From Endomicrobiaceae bacterium (GTDB lineage Bacteria; Elusimicrobiota; Endomicrobiia; Endomicrobiales; Endomicrobiaceae), in NCBI GenBank assembly GCA_028711215.1, contig JAQTSO010000007.1, positions 1-50,374 of the forward strand: a stretch of DNA of 50,374 bases, in the 5' to 3' direction. The notes beneath the pieces are model-generated. The model was not told the origin of the DNA, did not search any database, and worked only from the letters and a program-made list of their open reading frames with translations. The position numbers and the translations under genes are program-made. Shown in pieces: positions 26,043-36,691 of the stretch (position 1 is its first letter; each line of letters begins with the position of its first letter).

Positions 26043-27110
26043 TTATCTGTCAGCCTGAGGATAAGACCCCAAAACTTTAAGAAACAAAGTATTATTTTTT
26101 ACTTTTTCTAAAACTTTTATAATTTTTTTATCACTGATATGACCGTTAAAATCAATGAAAAATACATATTCCCAAACTCTTTTCTTAGTCGGTCTTGACT
26201 CCACTTTAGTTAAATTGATACTTGCCTTGCTAAAAATTGACAGTATGTGATATAAGGTACTGACTTTATCTTTAATCGTAAAAATTATACTTGTTTTATC
26301 TTTTTCGGACTTGGTTGTATTTATATTGCCTAAAACAAAAAATCTTGTCCAATTATTTCTGTTGTCTTCTATTGATTTTGCAACTACATCTAAATTATAT
26401 AATTTAGATGAAACCTCCGATGCAATTGAAGCAGAATTTTCATTTTGGTTTGCAAGTCTTGATGCTTCTGCCGTGGAACTAACCGCAACTATTTTTGCAT
26501 TAGGCAAATTCTTTTTCAACCACATACTGCATTGAGCCAACGGTTGTTGGTGTGAATAAATTATTTTTATATTGTCCAATGTCGTCTTTGACAAAAGACA
26601 ATTCTGAATTTTTAAATTAATCTCACTAATAACATTCAAACTTGTATCAACCAACATATCAAGAGAAGTATTTACAGCCCCTTCTGTTGAATTTTCTATA
26701 GGTATTACGGCAAAATCAGCAATATTTTTTTCAACGGATAAAATAACATCGTTTATTGTCTCAAAGGGAATATATTCTGCACTCAATCCGAAATGTTTAA
26801 TTGATGCCTGATGTGAAAAAGTTCCTTGCGGTCCCAAATATGCAATCTTAATCTTAGATTCCAAACTTCTGCAAGAGCTTATAATTTCTTTAAATATATT
26901 AGCAATCTGTTCTTGGGATAACGGTCCTTTGTTCATTTTGTTCAGAGCAGTAAAAATTCTAGATTCTCTGCTTGGAACATATACGGCTTTCGTCTGTGAA
27001 TTTTTAAGTTTGCCAATTTTTACAGTATCCTTGGCTCTTTCATTGAGCAAATCTAAAACTTTTTTATCAATCGAATCTATTTTCTTTCTTATCACTTCTA
27101 TTTTTTTCAT
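26043..27110 (-). CDS. pheA: Bifunctional chorismate mutase / prephenate dehydratase
   Basis: 355 aa with three parts. An AroQ chorismate mutase (1-85; VIRKKIDSIDKKVLDLLNER) comes first. The prephenate dehydratase follows (about 88-265; IAYLGPQGTFSHQAS, IENSTEGAVNTSLDML, and the catalytic TRF of NWTRFFVLG). The C-terminal ACT domain has the phenylalanine-binding ESRP-type motif (KVESRPTKKRVWEYVFFIDF). It converts chorismate to phenylpyruvate. Feedback inhibition by phenylalanine is expected because the ESRP motif is kept. It is the first gene of the long minus-strand run; hisC next to it could supply the transaminase step. Confidence 0.95.
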   Translation of the reverse strand: MKKIEVIRKKIDSIDKKVLDLLNERAKDTVKIGKLKNSQTKAVYVPSRESRIFTALNKMNKGPLSQEQIANIFKEIISSCRSLESKIKIAYLGPQGTFSHQASIKHFGLSAEYIPFETINDVILSVEKNIADFAVIPIENSTEGAVNTSLDMLVDTSLNVISEINLKIQNCLLSKTTLDNIKIIYSHQQPLAQCSMWLKKNLPNAKIVAVSSTAEASRLANQNENSASIASEVSSKLYNLDVVAKSIEDNRNNWTRFFVLGNINTTKSEKDKTSIIFTIKDKVSTLYHILSIFSKASINLTKVESRPTKKRVWEYVFFIDFNGHISDKKIIKVLEKVKNNTLFLKVLGSYPQADR

Positions 27111-27145
27111 TTTTCCACCGCCATCTTATATTTACACACCGTTAT

Positions 27146-27151
27146 ATTATA
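27146..27151 (-). promoter_or_regulatory. Probable -10 box for the pheA operon
   Basis: A perfect TATAAT on the minus strand 35 bases before the pheA ATG, directly after the groL terminator. No good -35 hexamer lies at 16-18 bases, so the element is incomplete. The leader is too short for a classic phenylalanine attenuator. Confidence 0.4.
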
Positions 27152-27163
27152 CAATTTATAAAC

Positions 27164-27200
27164 AAAAAAAACAGCTCGCCTTTCAGGACGAGCTGTTTTT
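27164..27200 (-). terminator. Terminator after groL
   Basis: Arms AAAAACAGCTCG (27167-27178) and CGAGCTGTTTTT (27189-27200) form 12 pairs around a 10-base loop. On the minus strand the stem ends in an uninterrupted T tract. It separates groSL from the pheA operon. Confidence 0.85.
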
Positions 27201-27254
27201 GCATTTTTCTTTTTCCTAAACTTCAAAGATTTCCGACCTCTAAACTTTTGCAGT

Positions 27255-28916
<1,662 letters not shown>

Positions 28917-28927
28917 TTAAAACTAAA

Positions 28928-29215
28928 TTATTCCAGTATTCCCAATACATCTTCCTGTGACATTATTAAATAGTCAACATTTTCAATTTTTATTTCTGTT
29001 CCCGCATATTTACCATATAAAACTTTATCGCCGACTTTAACATCCATATTAATTACTTTACCGTCTTTATCAGTTTTCCCTTTACCTACTGCAATAACTG
29101 AACCTTCTTGTGGTTTTTCCTTTACTGTATCCGGAATAATAATGCCTCCGATTTTCTTCTCTTTAGGTTCTTCAACCTTAACAATAATCCTGTCTCCTAA
29201 TGGTCTGATTTTCAT
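28928..29215 (-). CDS. groS: 10 kDa co-chaperonin GroES
   Basis: 95 aa from ATG 29215. The TTG at 29221 is rejected because it abuts the AGGAGGAG ribosome site, while 29215 is spaced correctly. Family motifs: [15 protein letters not shown], the mobile loop region [33 protein letters not shown] and the C-terminal ILE. It caps the GroEL ring. The leader carries one CIRCE close to the start, and a second copy lies further upstream. Confidence 0.97.
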   Translation of the reverse strand: MKIRPLGDRIIVKVEEPKEKKIGGIIIPDTVKEKPQEGSVIAVGKGKTDKDGKVINMDVKVGDKVLYGKYAGTEIKIENVDYLIMSQEDVLGILE

Positions 29216-29256
29216 TTGCAACTCCTCCTATTTTTTACTTTCTGTAATATTTTTAA

Positions 29257-29283
29257 TTAGCACTCATGCTAATTGATTGCCAA
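29257..29283 (-). promoter_or_regulatory. CIRCE operator, start-proximal copy
   Basis: Plus-strand reading: TTAGCACTC, 9-base spacer, GATTGCCAA. The first arm matches the CIRCE consensus (TTAGCACTC-N9-GAGTGCTAA) perfectly; the second has two mismatches. It begins at the last base of the proximal -10 box, where bound HrcA repressor would block transcription start. Confidence 0.8.
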
Positions 29284-29311
29284 TTATACATCAACTTTTA
29301 AAGTTTGTCAA
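29283..29311 (-). promoter_or_regulatory. groSL proximal promoter (perfect sigma-70)
   Basis: Minus strand TTGACA (29306-29311) and TATAAT (29283-29288), both exact consensus, with a 17-base spacer (29289-29305). Housekeeping-sigma control with HrcA repression is implied. Confidence 0.85.
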
Positions 29312-29318
29312 GTATTTT

Positions 29319-29345
29319 TAAGCACTCTTGATTAGCGGGTGCTAA
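29319..29345 (-). promoter_or_regulatory. CIRCE operator, distal copy
   Basis: Plus-strand reading: TAAGCACTC, 9-base spacer (29328-29336), GGGTGCTAA. Each arm has one mismatch to the consensus. It begins at the last base of the distal -10 box, the same geometry as the proximal copy 62 bases away. Confidence 0.8.
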
Positions 29346-29374
29346 TTATATAACAAGTTTTTAAAACTTGTCAA
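29345..29374 (-). promoter_or_regulatory. groSL distal promoter (perfect hexamers)
   Basis: Minus strand TTGACA (29369-29374) and TATAAT (29345-29350) with an 18-base spacer. It is the second copy of the promoter-CIRCE unit and begins only about 20 bases after the Nudix gene's stop. Confidence 0.8.
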
Positions 29375-29393
29375 GAGTTATTTAGTCAGATGA

Positions 29394-29927
29394 TTATTGC
29401 TTGTATATAGACAGATAGGTTAAAGCTATAATTGTTTTGGAATCTTTTATTTTTCCTTTTTTAATCATTTCAATCGCTTTTTTATACGGAACAATAACTG
29501 TATTTATAAATTCATCTTCGTCGGGATTCACATTTCCCTTAGTCAAATTTGTTGCTTTGTATATATGCAAAATTTCATTTGAAAATGCCGGTGTAGGCCA
29601 GAAAGATAATAACTTTTCAATTTTTTTGGCTTTATATCCGGTTTCTTCCTGTAATTCCCTGTTAACACACTTTGCCGGCAACTCATTCCTATCAAGTTTG
29701 CCCGCCGGTATTTCATAAGTTATTTCGTTTACGGGATATCTGAATTGTCTCACAAAAACTATGTCAGTTTTATTTATAAAAGGCACAACTGCAACCGCAC
29801 CGGGATGTCCGAGATATTCTCTTGTAGCCTTTTCGTTATTCGGCAGTATTACGATATCGTTATGCATATCCACAGCCTTACCTTTATAAACACATTGTTT
29901 TTTAAAAACTTTTTCTGTTAATTTCAT
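29394..29927 (-). CDS. Nudix hydrolase, ADP-ribose pyrophosphatase type
   Basis: 177 aa. The Nudix box is perfect: G-K-L-D-R-N-E, seven residues, then RELQEETGY. FVRQFRYPVNEITYEIPAGKLD is the dimer and substrate segment of NudF/ADP-ribose pyrophosphatases, and the length fits that group. It would split ADP-ribose or related sugar nucleotides to AMP and sugar phosphate with Mg2+. It follows proB by five bases as the last gene of the ilvN-led run. No terminator is seen before the groSL promoters. Confidence 0.88.
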   Translation of the reverse strand: MKLTEKVFKKQCVYKGKAVDMHNDIVILPNNEKATREYLGHPGAVAVVPFINKTDIVFVRQFRYPVNEITYEIPAGKLDRNELPAKCVNRELQEETGYKAKKIEKLLSFWPTPAFSNEILHIYKATNLTKGNVNPDEDEFINTVIVPYKKAIEMIKKGKIKDSKTIIALTYLSIYKQ

Positions 29928-29932
29928 AATTT

Positions 29933-31033
29933 CTACTTTATAATAACCAAATTATCTTTATGAACTACTTCTTCACAATTAAGATACGGATATTGTTTTT
30001 TTATTTCGTCAGAAGATTTCCCAATAATCTTTTCTAAATCGTCAGAATCATAATTGGATAAACCTCTGGCTATTTCTTTTTTATTTTTTTTACTTACTTC
30101 AAATATACCGATTGTATCCCCTCTGCGAAAATTTCCGTTAATACTTGTTATACCTGAAGCAAGCAAACTCTTTTGCCTCTCTACAATGGCAATTGAAGCA
30201 TTTGCATCTACATTAACATTCCCATGCTTTTTTTTACCAAAGGCAATCCAAGACTTTCTTGATTTTAATATTTTATCAGGCAGAATTTCAGTGCCTATCG
30301 ATTGACCGGAAATTGCATCCGATATTAAATTCAATTTATTCCCGTTTGTTATGAATGTTTTGACTCCTGAACTTGCCGCTATTTTTGCGGCAATAAGTTT
30401 TGTCTGCATACCGCCTGTGCCTTTCCCGCTGCTTGAATTTGATGTTGCTATTTCCAAAAGTTCAGGTGTTATTTTTTTTATCTGTTTTATTATTGCAGAT
30501 TTATTTGGAGCACCTTCATAAAATCCGTCAACATCTGTTAAAATAAACAGCATATCTGTCTGAGTTGCAACAGCAACCAGGGCGCTTAAAGTATCATTGT
30601 CTCCGAAATTTATTTCATCAACGGCAATAGAATCATTTTCATTTATAACCGGAATGATATTTCTCTTCAGTAACTCTGCTATTGAATTTCTGATATTTAT
30701 GTATCTTTCCCTGTCGTCAAAATCATGCCTGGTTAAAAGAATTTGGGCAACTGCTAACTTTAGAGGTTCAAATGCTTGTCTGTATGCCTGCATTATCAGC
30801 GGTTGTCCAACCGATGCCAATGCCTGTTTTTCTCTTAAAACTGTTGGTCTTTTGGATAAATTTAAATAACCCAGTCCTGCACCTATTGCACCGGAAGTTA
30901 CTAGAATAATATCAACTTTTTTTGTTTTTTTAATATGTGCAATTTCTTTTGCAAATGAAGATATATATTGGATGTTTAATTTGCCCGCTTTATCAGTTAA
31001 TGTACTTGTACCTATTTTAATTATGATTTTCAT
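29933..31033 (-). CDS. proB: Glutamate 5-kinase with PUA domain
   Basis: 366 aa. The amino-acid-kinase domain (1-255) holds IKIGTSTLTDKAGKL, VTSGAIGAGLGYL, NENDSIAVDEINFGDNDTLSA, LTDVDGFYEG and KGTGGMQTKLIAA. A C-terminal PUA domain (about 275-355) follows, as in full-length ProB. It catalyses the first, usually proline-inhibited, step of proline synthesis. proA is not adjacent. A TATAAT at 31048-31053 (minus strand) could be an internal promoter, but no -35 matches. It lies 66 bases after the transglycosylase gene. Confidence 0.95.
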   Translation of the reverse strand: MKIIIKIGTSTLTDKAGKLNIQYISSFAKEIAHIKKTKKVDIILVTSGAIGAGLGYLNLSKRPTVLREKQALASVGQPLIMQAYRQAFEPLKLAVAQILLTRHDFDDRERYINIRNSIAELLKRNIIPVINENDSIAVDEINFGDNDTLSALVAVATQTDMLFILTDVDGFYEGAPNKSAIIKQIKKITPELLEIATSNSSSGKGTGGMQTKLIAAKIAASSGVKTFITNGNKLNLISDAISGQSIGTEILPDKILKSRKSWIAFGKKKHGNVNVDANASIAIVERQKSLLASGITSINGNFRRGDTIGIFEVSKKNKKEIARGLSNYDSDDLEKIIGKSSDEIKKQYPYLNCEEVVHKDNLVIIK

Positions 31034-31099
31034 AAAATTCCTTTGAATCTTTTAAGCATTATACTATTTTATAAAAATGTTTGTTTAATGACTTGCAAA

Positions 31100-32464
31100 T
31101 TATTTTTTTGATTCGAAATACTTTCTTCCCGGTCTGATAACAATTATTTGCCCGGGATATATATGTTTTTTCTTTTTCAACTTCGGGTTATCATTTTTTA
31201 TTTCTTTAACCGAAGTTCTGTATTTTTGCGCTATCAACTCCAGCCATTCGCCTTTTTTAACCTTATGTTTTATAAAGCCGGGGCTGGGATTCAATTCCTT
31301 TTCTTTGGCAATATTTTCTAAAAATATATCTTTTGTTCCCAACGGTATTTTTAATTCAAAATTATTATATCCGTGAGGTGTACACCATGCAAGAATTGAA
31401 GGATTTAATTGTCTGATTATTTCTACAGTAGTATTTGCACATTTTGCAACAACTTTTAAATCTATGACCTTATTAACTATTACCATATCATATTCTAAAG
31501 GACATTCGTATTGCAAGTTGTCAAAACCATATTCCTGAGGATTTTCCGCTATTTTTGTTGCTACTATAAATTGCGGAACATAATTTTGTGTTTCCTTCGG
31601 AGTTGCACTTCTTTCCTTCATTTCCTCAACACTAGAAGCATTTGAAAATTTCATATCTCTTATTATACCGAATTCGCCTCTGTTATAAGATACCAATGCA
31701 AGTTGCCAATCATTTAATAAAATAAATAATTCTTTCAGATATTTAGCGGCCGCTCTTGTTGCTTTTTCAGGATCTCTGCGCTCATCAACCCAGTAATTTA
31801 TTTGTAATCCTAAAGATTTACCTCTGTGTCCCATTATTTGCCATAATCCCACAGCTTTTGCCCTTGATACAGTACTGTTATTAAATAAGCTTTCAACTAT
31901 TGGCAAATATTCTAATTGTTCCGGTAAATCATATTCTTTTAAAACTTGCTTTATCATATCTCTGTATTTTCCGCTTCTTTGAAGGGCAAGCCTGACACTT
32001 TCTTTGCTTTTTCCTGTGGTATATATTTTCAGCCATTTATCTAAAATTTCTTGATTGTAAACCAATGAAATTTCATTTTTCTTAGTGTTTTTATTAAATT
32101 CTTTTTTGCATGTTCCTATATCATTAATGTTTTTTAATTTTATCAGTATATTTTCAAAATCCGTCAACAAAAACATTGTAACTTCCGGATCAATATCAAT
32201 GTTTTTTAATTTTTCTAAAAATTTCTGATATTCTTCTTTGGTTAATTCATAATCACCTTTATGATAGGACTCTACTACTTTTTTAAAATTTTCATCGGCA
32301 TCCATTATTTTCTGTTTTATTGTTTCATCTACTTTGTATTCTGTAGCTATAACTTCTTCCTGTTCGTTTACAGCTTGTTTTACATCACTGTCAGCAAATG
32401 AAATGTTATTACAAATTATAAAAACAGATATGATAATTATTAGAGTTTTTGATAAATAGGTCAT
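31100..32464 (-). CDS. MltD-like membrane-bound lytic transglycosylase with LysM
   Basis: 454 aa with a signal peptide (LIIIISVFIICNNISFA). An uncharacterised helical region (30-190) precedes an SLT domain (about 190-310): LPIVESLFNN with the catalytic Glu, AKAVGLWQIMGHRGKSLGL, and ALVSYNRGEFGI in place of the commoner A-Y-N-A-G. A linker and one clear LysM domain follow at about 405-450 (HKVKKGEWLELIAQKY ... YPGQIIVI). It cuts peptidoglycan glycan strands in the periplasm. No lipobox is evident, unlike E. coli MltD. It starts three bases after rpe. Confidence 0.88.
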   Translation of the reverse strand: MTYLSKTLIIIISVFIICNNISFADSDVKQAVNEQEEVIATEYKVDETIKQKIMDADENFKKVVESYHKGDYELTKEEYQKFLEKLKNIDIDPEVTMFLLTDFENILIKLKNINDIGTCKKEFNKNTKKNEISLVYNQEILDKWLKIYTTGKSKESVRLALQRSGKYRDMIKQVLKEYDLPEQLEYLPIVESLFNNSTVSRAKAVGLWQIMGHRGKSLGLQINYWVDERRDPEKATRAAAKYLKELFILLNDWQLALVSYNRGEFGIIRDMKFSNASSVEEMKERSATPKETQNYVPQFIVATKIAENPQEYGFDNLQYECPLEYDMVIVNKVIDLKVVAKCANTTVEIIRQLNPSILAWCTPHGYNNFELKIPLGTKDIFLENIAKEKELNPSPGFIKHKVKKGEWLELIAQKYRTSVKEIKNDNPKLKKKKHIYPGQIIVIRPGRKYFESKK

Positions 32465-32467
32465 AAA

Positions 32468-33124
32468 TTAGTTTATTGATTTTAATTCTTGTAAAACTTT
32501 TACAGGATTATCTGATAGAAATATATAATTACCGCTGACCAACACATCTGCTCCGGCACTAAAACATTTTTTTGCAGTGTCAAGGTTAATTCCACCGTCA
32601 ACTTCAATGAGGAAATTATATTTATCATTATCCATAATTTTTCTCAGAGTTGTTATTTTCGGCAAAACTTCATCCATAAAAGATTGTCCGCCGAACCCCG
32701 GCTCTACTGTCATTATTAATACAATATCAATAAACGGCAGTAACGGCAAAATTGTTTCAACGGGCGTATTCGGTTTTATTGATATACCGGCTTTTAATCC
32801 CGCACTTTTTATATCTGTGATTAATTTTTGTTTATTACACAAAACTTCCTGGTGAAAAACAATTGCATCTGCGCCTGCATCTTGGAAATTTTCCCAATAT
32901 TTTTCAGGATTTGTAATCATTAAATGAACATCAAAAAACAATTTAGAATGTTTTCTGATATTTTTTATAACAAGCGGACCGATTGTTATATTCGGTACGA
33001 AATGTCCGTCCATAACATCAATATGCAGCCAGTCCGCACCGGCATTTTCAATCATTGAAATATCTTTTTGTAAATCTGAAAAATCCGCTGATAAAATTGA
33101 TGGAGCTATTAGTATTTTTTTCAT
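32468..33124 (-). CDS. rpe: Ribulose-phosphate 3-epimerase
   Basis: 218 aa TIM barrel that interconverts ribulose-5-phosphate and xylulose-5-phosphate. Motifs: APSILSADFSDL, WLHIDVMDGHFVPNITIGP (metal His and catalytic Asp), FDVHLMITNPE, VEPGFGGQSFM, the second catalytic Asp in IEVDGGINLDTA, and ADVLVSGNYIF. Length is normal. It lies between a PASTA protein (35 bases) and the transglycosylase gene (three bases). Confidence 0.96.
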   Translation of the reverse strand: MKKILIAPSILSADFSDLQKDISMIENAGADWLHIDVMDGHFVPNITIGPLVIKNIRKHSKLFFDVHLMITNPEKYWENFQDAGADAIVFHQEVLCNKQKLITDIKSAGLKAGISIKPNTPVETILPLLPFIDIVLIMTVEPGFGGQSFMDEVLPKITTLRKIMDNDKYNFLIEVDGGINLDTAKKCFSAGADVLVSGNYIFLSDNPVKVLQELKSIN

Positions 33125-33159
33125 AGTAATTGGAATTTTATAGCAATTAAAATACGAAA

Positions 33160-34115
33160 TTATTTTACTTCTATATTTTCTATTGAAACATTGTTGACAA
33201 AAACTTTAACCGTCGCCTTACCTTGTACTTTTAGAGGTATTGTTATTACCGTTTCTGACTTTCTAACTCCGTTAAATATATCTTTTTCTCCCCTATCATC
33301 CGATAATATCAATCTTATTCTTTTACTGGCATTACCGACTGTTGGAACAGTATAAGTGAAAGTTTTATCTTCTTGAACCAGTGAACTTCTTTCATTAGCT
33401 ACATAAAATACAATTTTTGATGCTTGAACAAGTTTATCATCCGGTTTTGGATACTGATTAAATATGTATTCCGGATTTGCTAAATTAGTTCTCGCCGATA
33501 TAATATCAACTGCATAGCCATTTTCTATGGCCCATTGTTTTGCTTCTGTTCCCAATTTGCCTACCCAGTCAATCATCAGACTGGACCCGTCTTTAGGTTT
33601 ACCATCCGAAATTACAACGTTAATTGTTGCCTCTTTATCGACTGTTGAACCTGCAATCGGATCTTGTCCTAGAACTATTCCCTCTTCATAGTTAATTGAA
33701 GATTTTTTCAAAACTTCTCCCAATATAAGACCTACTGATCGAAGAGATATGGTTGCAGAACGAATAGAGTCACCAACTAAATTTGGAACATAAACAATTT
33801 CCCCGCCCTGACTGACAGTAATCCTTACAATTTTCCCCTCTTTTACATTCATTCCTGCTTGTGGAGACTGCCTTATTACTATCCCTGTGGGAACATCCTG
33901 ATTAAATTCTGAACCTTCTTTGAGTAGTGCTAATTTTGACTGAGACAACGCCTCTAAACTGTCAATAAGTGATTTACCTTGTAGGTCCGGAACTATAACC
34001 TCGCCTTTTTCACTTACAAATGAAGTCATTATTTTGTTAAAAGAATAATATCCCGTAGCACCCAACAAAGCAATAACCAGCACTATCTCAAAGATTATCA
34101 GAAATACTTTTTTCA

Positions 34116-34116
<1 letters not shown>
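33160..34116 (-). CDS. PASTA-domain membrane protein without kinase
   Basis: 318 aa. One N-terminal membrane helix (VFLIIFEIVLVIALLGATGYYSF) places the rest outside the cytoplasmic membrane. PASTA domains follow: one at about 40-108 (VIVPDLQGKSLIDSLEAL ... SPQAGMNVKEG), one at about 110-178 (VYVPNLVGDSIRSATISL ... DPIAGSTVDKEA), and a diverged third at about 180-245. A beta-rich tail (250-318) closes the protein. PASTA modules bind peptidoglycan or muropeptides and usually sit on Ser/Thr kinases or PBPs; neither is fused here. The start ATG shares a base with the ilvC stop (TAATG), so translation is probably coupled to ilvC. Confidence 0.85.
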
Positions 34117-35159
<1,043 letters not shown>

Positions 35160-35633
35160 TTATTTACTTGCCATAGCTATAACACCGGTTCTGCTCATCT
35201 CCTTTATTTTAAAAGGCTTAAGAACTTCAATAAATGATTCAATCTGTTTCTCATCTCCCGTAATCTCTAATATCATTGAAACATTAGTCATATCAACAAT
35301 TTTAGCTTTAAATATACCTACTATTTTTATGACTTCCGTTCTGTTTGTTTTGTTGATTGCAACTTTTATCAAAGCCAAATCTCTTTGTATATGACTTGTA
35401 CCTGCAAGATTTGTAACTCTTATAACATCAATTAGTTTATTCAATTGTTTTTCAACCTGCTCAACAATTTTTTCATCACCGTCAACGACTATAGTCATTC
35501 TTGAAATATCCGGATCTTCGGTTTCTCCGACTGCCAAAGAATCTATATTAAATCCTCTTGCAGCAAACAACGTTGCAATTCTGGCTAGAACCCCAAACTT
35601 ATTTTCAACTAATACTGATATTGCGTTTTTCAT
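35160..35633 (-). CDS. ilvN: Acetolactate synthase small (regulatory) subunit
   Basis: 157 aa from ATG 35633, chosen because GGAG stands seven bases upstream and the protein then begins MKNAISVLVENKFGVLARI, as in the family. The longer frame from 35687 adds 18 unconserved residues. An N-terminal ACT domain (binding valine, with GVLARIATLFAARGFNIDSL) is followed by the IlvH-type C-terminal domain. It activates the catalytic subunit and gives feedback control. The large subunit gene ilvB, usually just upstream, is absent here; tilS is there instead, divergent. Confidence 0.93.
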   Translation of the reverse strand: MKNAISVLVENKFGVLARIATLFAARGFNIDSLAVGETEDPDISRMTIVVDGDEKIVEQVEKQLNKLIDVIRVTNLAGTSHIQRDLALIKVAINKTNRTEVIKIVGIFKAKIVDMTNVSMILEITGDEKQIESFIEVLKPFKIKEMSRTGVIAMASK

Positions 35634-35666
35634 TTTAAAACTCCAAATATAATATACATGTTGTTT

Positions 35667-35672
35667 ATTATA
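35667..35672 (-). promoter_or_regulatory. Possible -10 box for the ilvN-ilvC operon
   Basis: A perfect TATAAT on the minus strand 33 bases before the ilvN ATG, in the 78-base divergent gap with tilS. No convincing -35 is visible. The leader is too short for a branched-chain attenuator or a T-box. Confidence 0.35.
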
Positions 35673-35693
35673 CCAAAAATATTTCACATATTG

Positions 35694-35699
35694 TATAAT
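35694..35699 (+). promoter_or_regulatory. Possible -10 box for tilS, short leader
   Basis: A perfect TATAAT on the plus strand with only 12 bases to the tilS ATG at 35712 and no Shine-Dalgarno site. The -35 region is poor. If used, the leader would be about 5 bases. Confidence 0.35.
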
Positions 35700-35711
35700 A
35701 TTACAAGAATT

Positions 35712-36683
35712 ATGTTAATATGGCAAACTTTTAAACATCATATCACTGAAAACAATCTCGTTGTAAGCGGCGATAAAATACTGCTTGCTGTGTCCGGTGG
35801 TGCTGACTCAATAGCTATGGCAGATTTATTTCATAGGTTAAAAAAAATTATAGATATTGATTTAATTCTCATCAACTTTAATCACAATCTAAGAAAAGAA
35901 TCTATCAACGAAACAAAACTGGTTGAAAACTTTGCCAAAAAATATAAAATTAAATTTATTTCAAAAACTTTAGATACAAAACAATTCGCTTTAAAAAACA
36001 ATATATCTATTGAAACTGCCGGCAGACAACTAAGATATTTTAATCTGGAAAATATTGCAAAAACAGAAAGATGTAATAAAATCGCGACCGCTCATAACAT
36101 GAATGACCAGGCAGAAACTATTTTAATGTGGTTAACCAGGGGTACAGGAACAGACGGACTCGTAGGAATACCAATACTAAGAAAATTAAACAAAAATTTA
36201 TTAATAATCAGACCATTATTGGCTATTTCAAGAGAATTAATCGAAGCTTATACAAAAAAACAAAAATTAAAATATTGCACGGACAAATCTAATTTTTCGC
36301 AAGACTTTACAAGAAATAAAATAAGACTGAATGTCTTGCCTGAACTCAAAAAAATAAACCCTCTTGTAATGGAACATATTTTTGAATTATCTAAAATCAG
36401 CACAAGAGAAAATTTATATTTTGATAAAAAGACATCAAATTTTATTCTAAAAAATACAAAAACGTCCAAAAATAAAATTATTGTTAATTTGGAATCATTT
36501 TTAAATTGTGATAAAGCACTAAGACATAGAATACTAAAAAATATATTACCTGTAAAAAAATCTTCCGGCCATATAAATGGAATTCTTAAGTGGATGGATG
36601 ACGAAAAGACTCAAAACTATATGCTTGACAAACAATGGATTGTTAAAAAAAACGCCGGTCGAATATTTTTTATAAAAAAATAA
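35712..36683 (+). CDS. tilS: tRNA(Ile)-lysidine synthase
   Basis: 323 aa from ATG 35712; upstream in-frame codons are hydrophobic and unlike the family. The PP-loop ATP site LLAVSGGADSIAM is intact, followed by NFNHNLRKES, TAHNMNDQAETILM, RGTGTDGLVGI and the TDKSNFSQDFTRNKIR motif. It converts C34 of the AUA-reading tRNA-Ile to lysidine, an essential decoding step. The C-terminal tRNA-binding region is short, as in smaller TilS forms. It is divergent from ilvN and convergent with the kinase cluster, ending eight bases from it with no visible terminator. Confidence 0.93.
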   Translation: MLIWQTFKHHITENNLVVSGDKILLAVSGGADSIAMADLFHRLKKIIDIDLILINFNHNLRKESINETKLVENFAKKYKIKFISKTLDTKQFALKNNISIETAGRQLRYFNLENIAKTERCNKIATAHNMNDQAETILMWLTRGTGTDGLVGIPILRKLNKNLLIIRPLLAISRELIEAYTKKQKLKYCTDKSNFSQDFTRNKIRLNVLPELKKINPLVMEHIFELSKISTRENLYFDKKTSNFILKNTKTSKNKIIVNLESFLNCDKALRHRILKNILPVKKSSGHINGILKWMDDEKTQNYMLDKQWIVKKNAGRIFFIKK

Positions 36684-36691
36684 TTTTTTCT

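Noticed and set aside
27111-27163. Attenuator or T-box before pheA, alaS or ilvN
   Set aside because: The leaders are at most about 35 bases (alaS almost none), too short for a leader peptide with alternative stems or a T-box.
35634-35711. Longer starts for ilvN (35687) and tilS (35658) that would overlap head to head
   Set aside because: The added residues match neither family; internal ATGs at 35633 and 35712 start the conserved parts and leave room for promoters.
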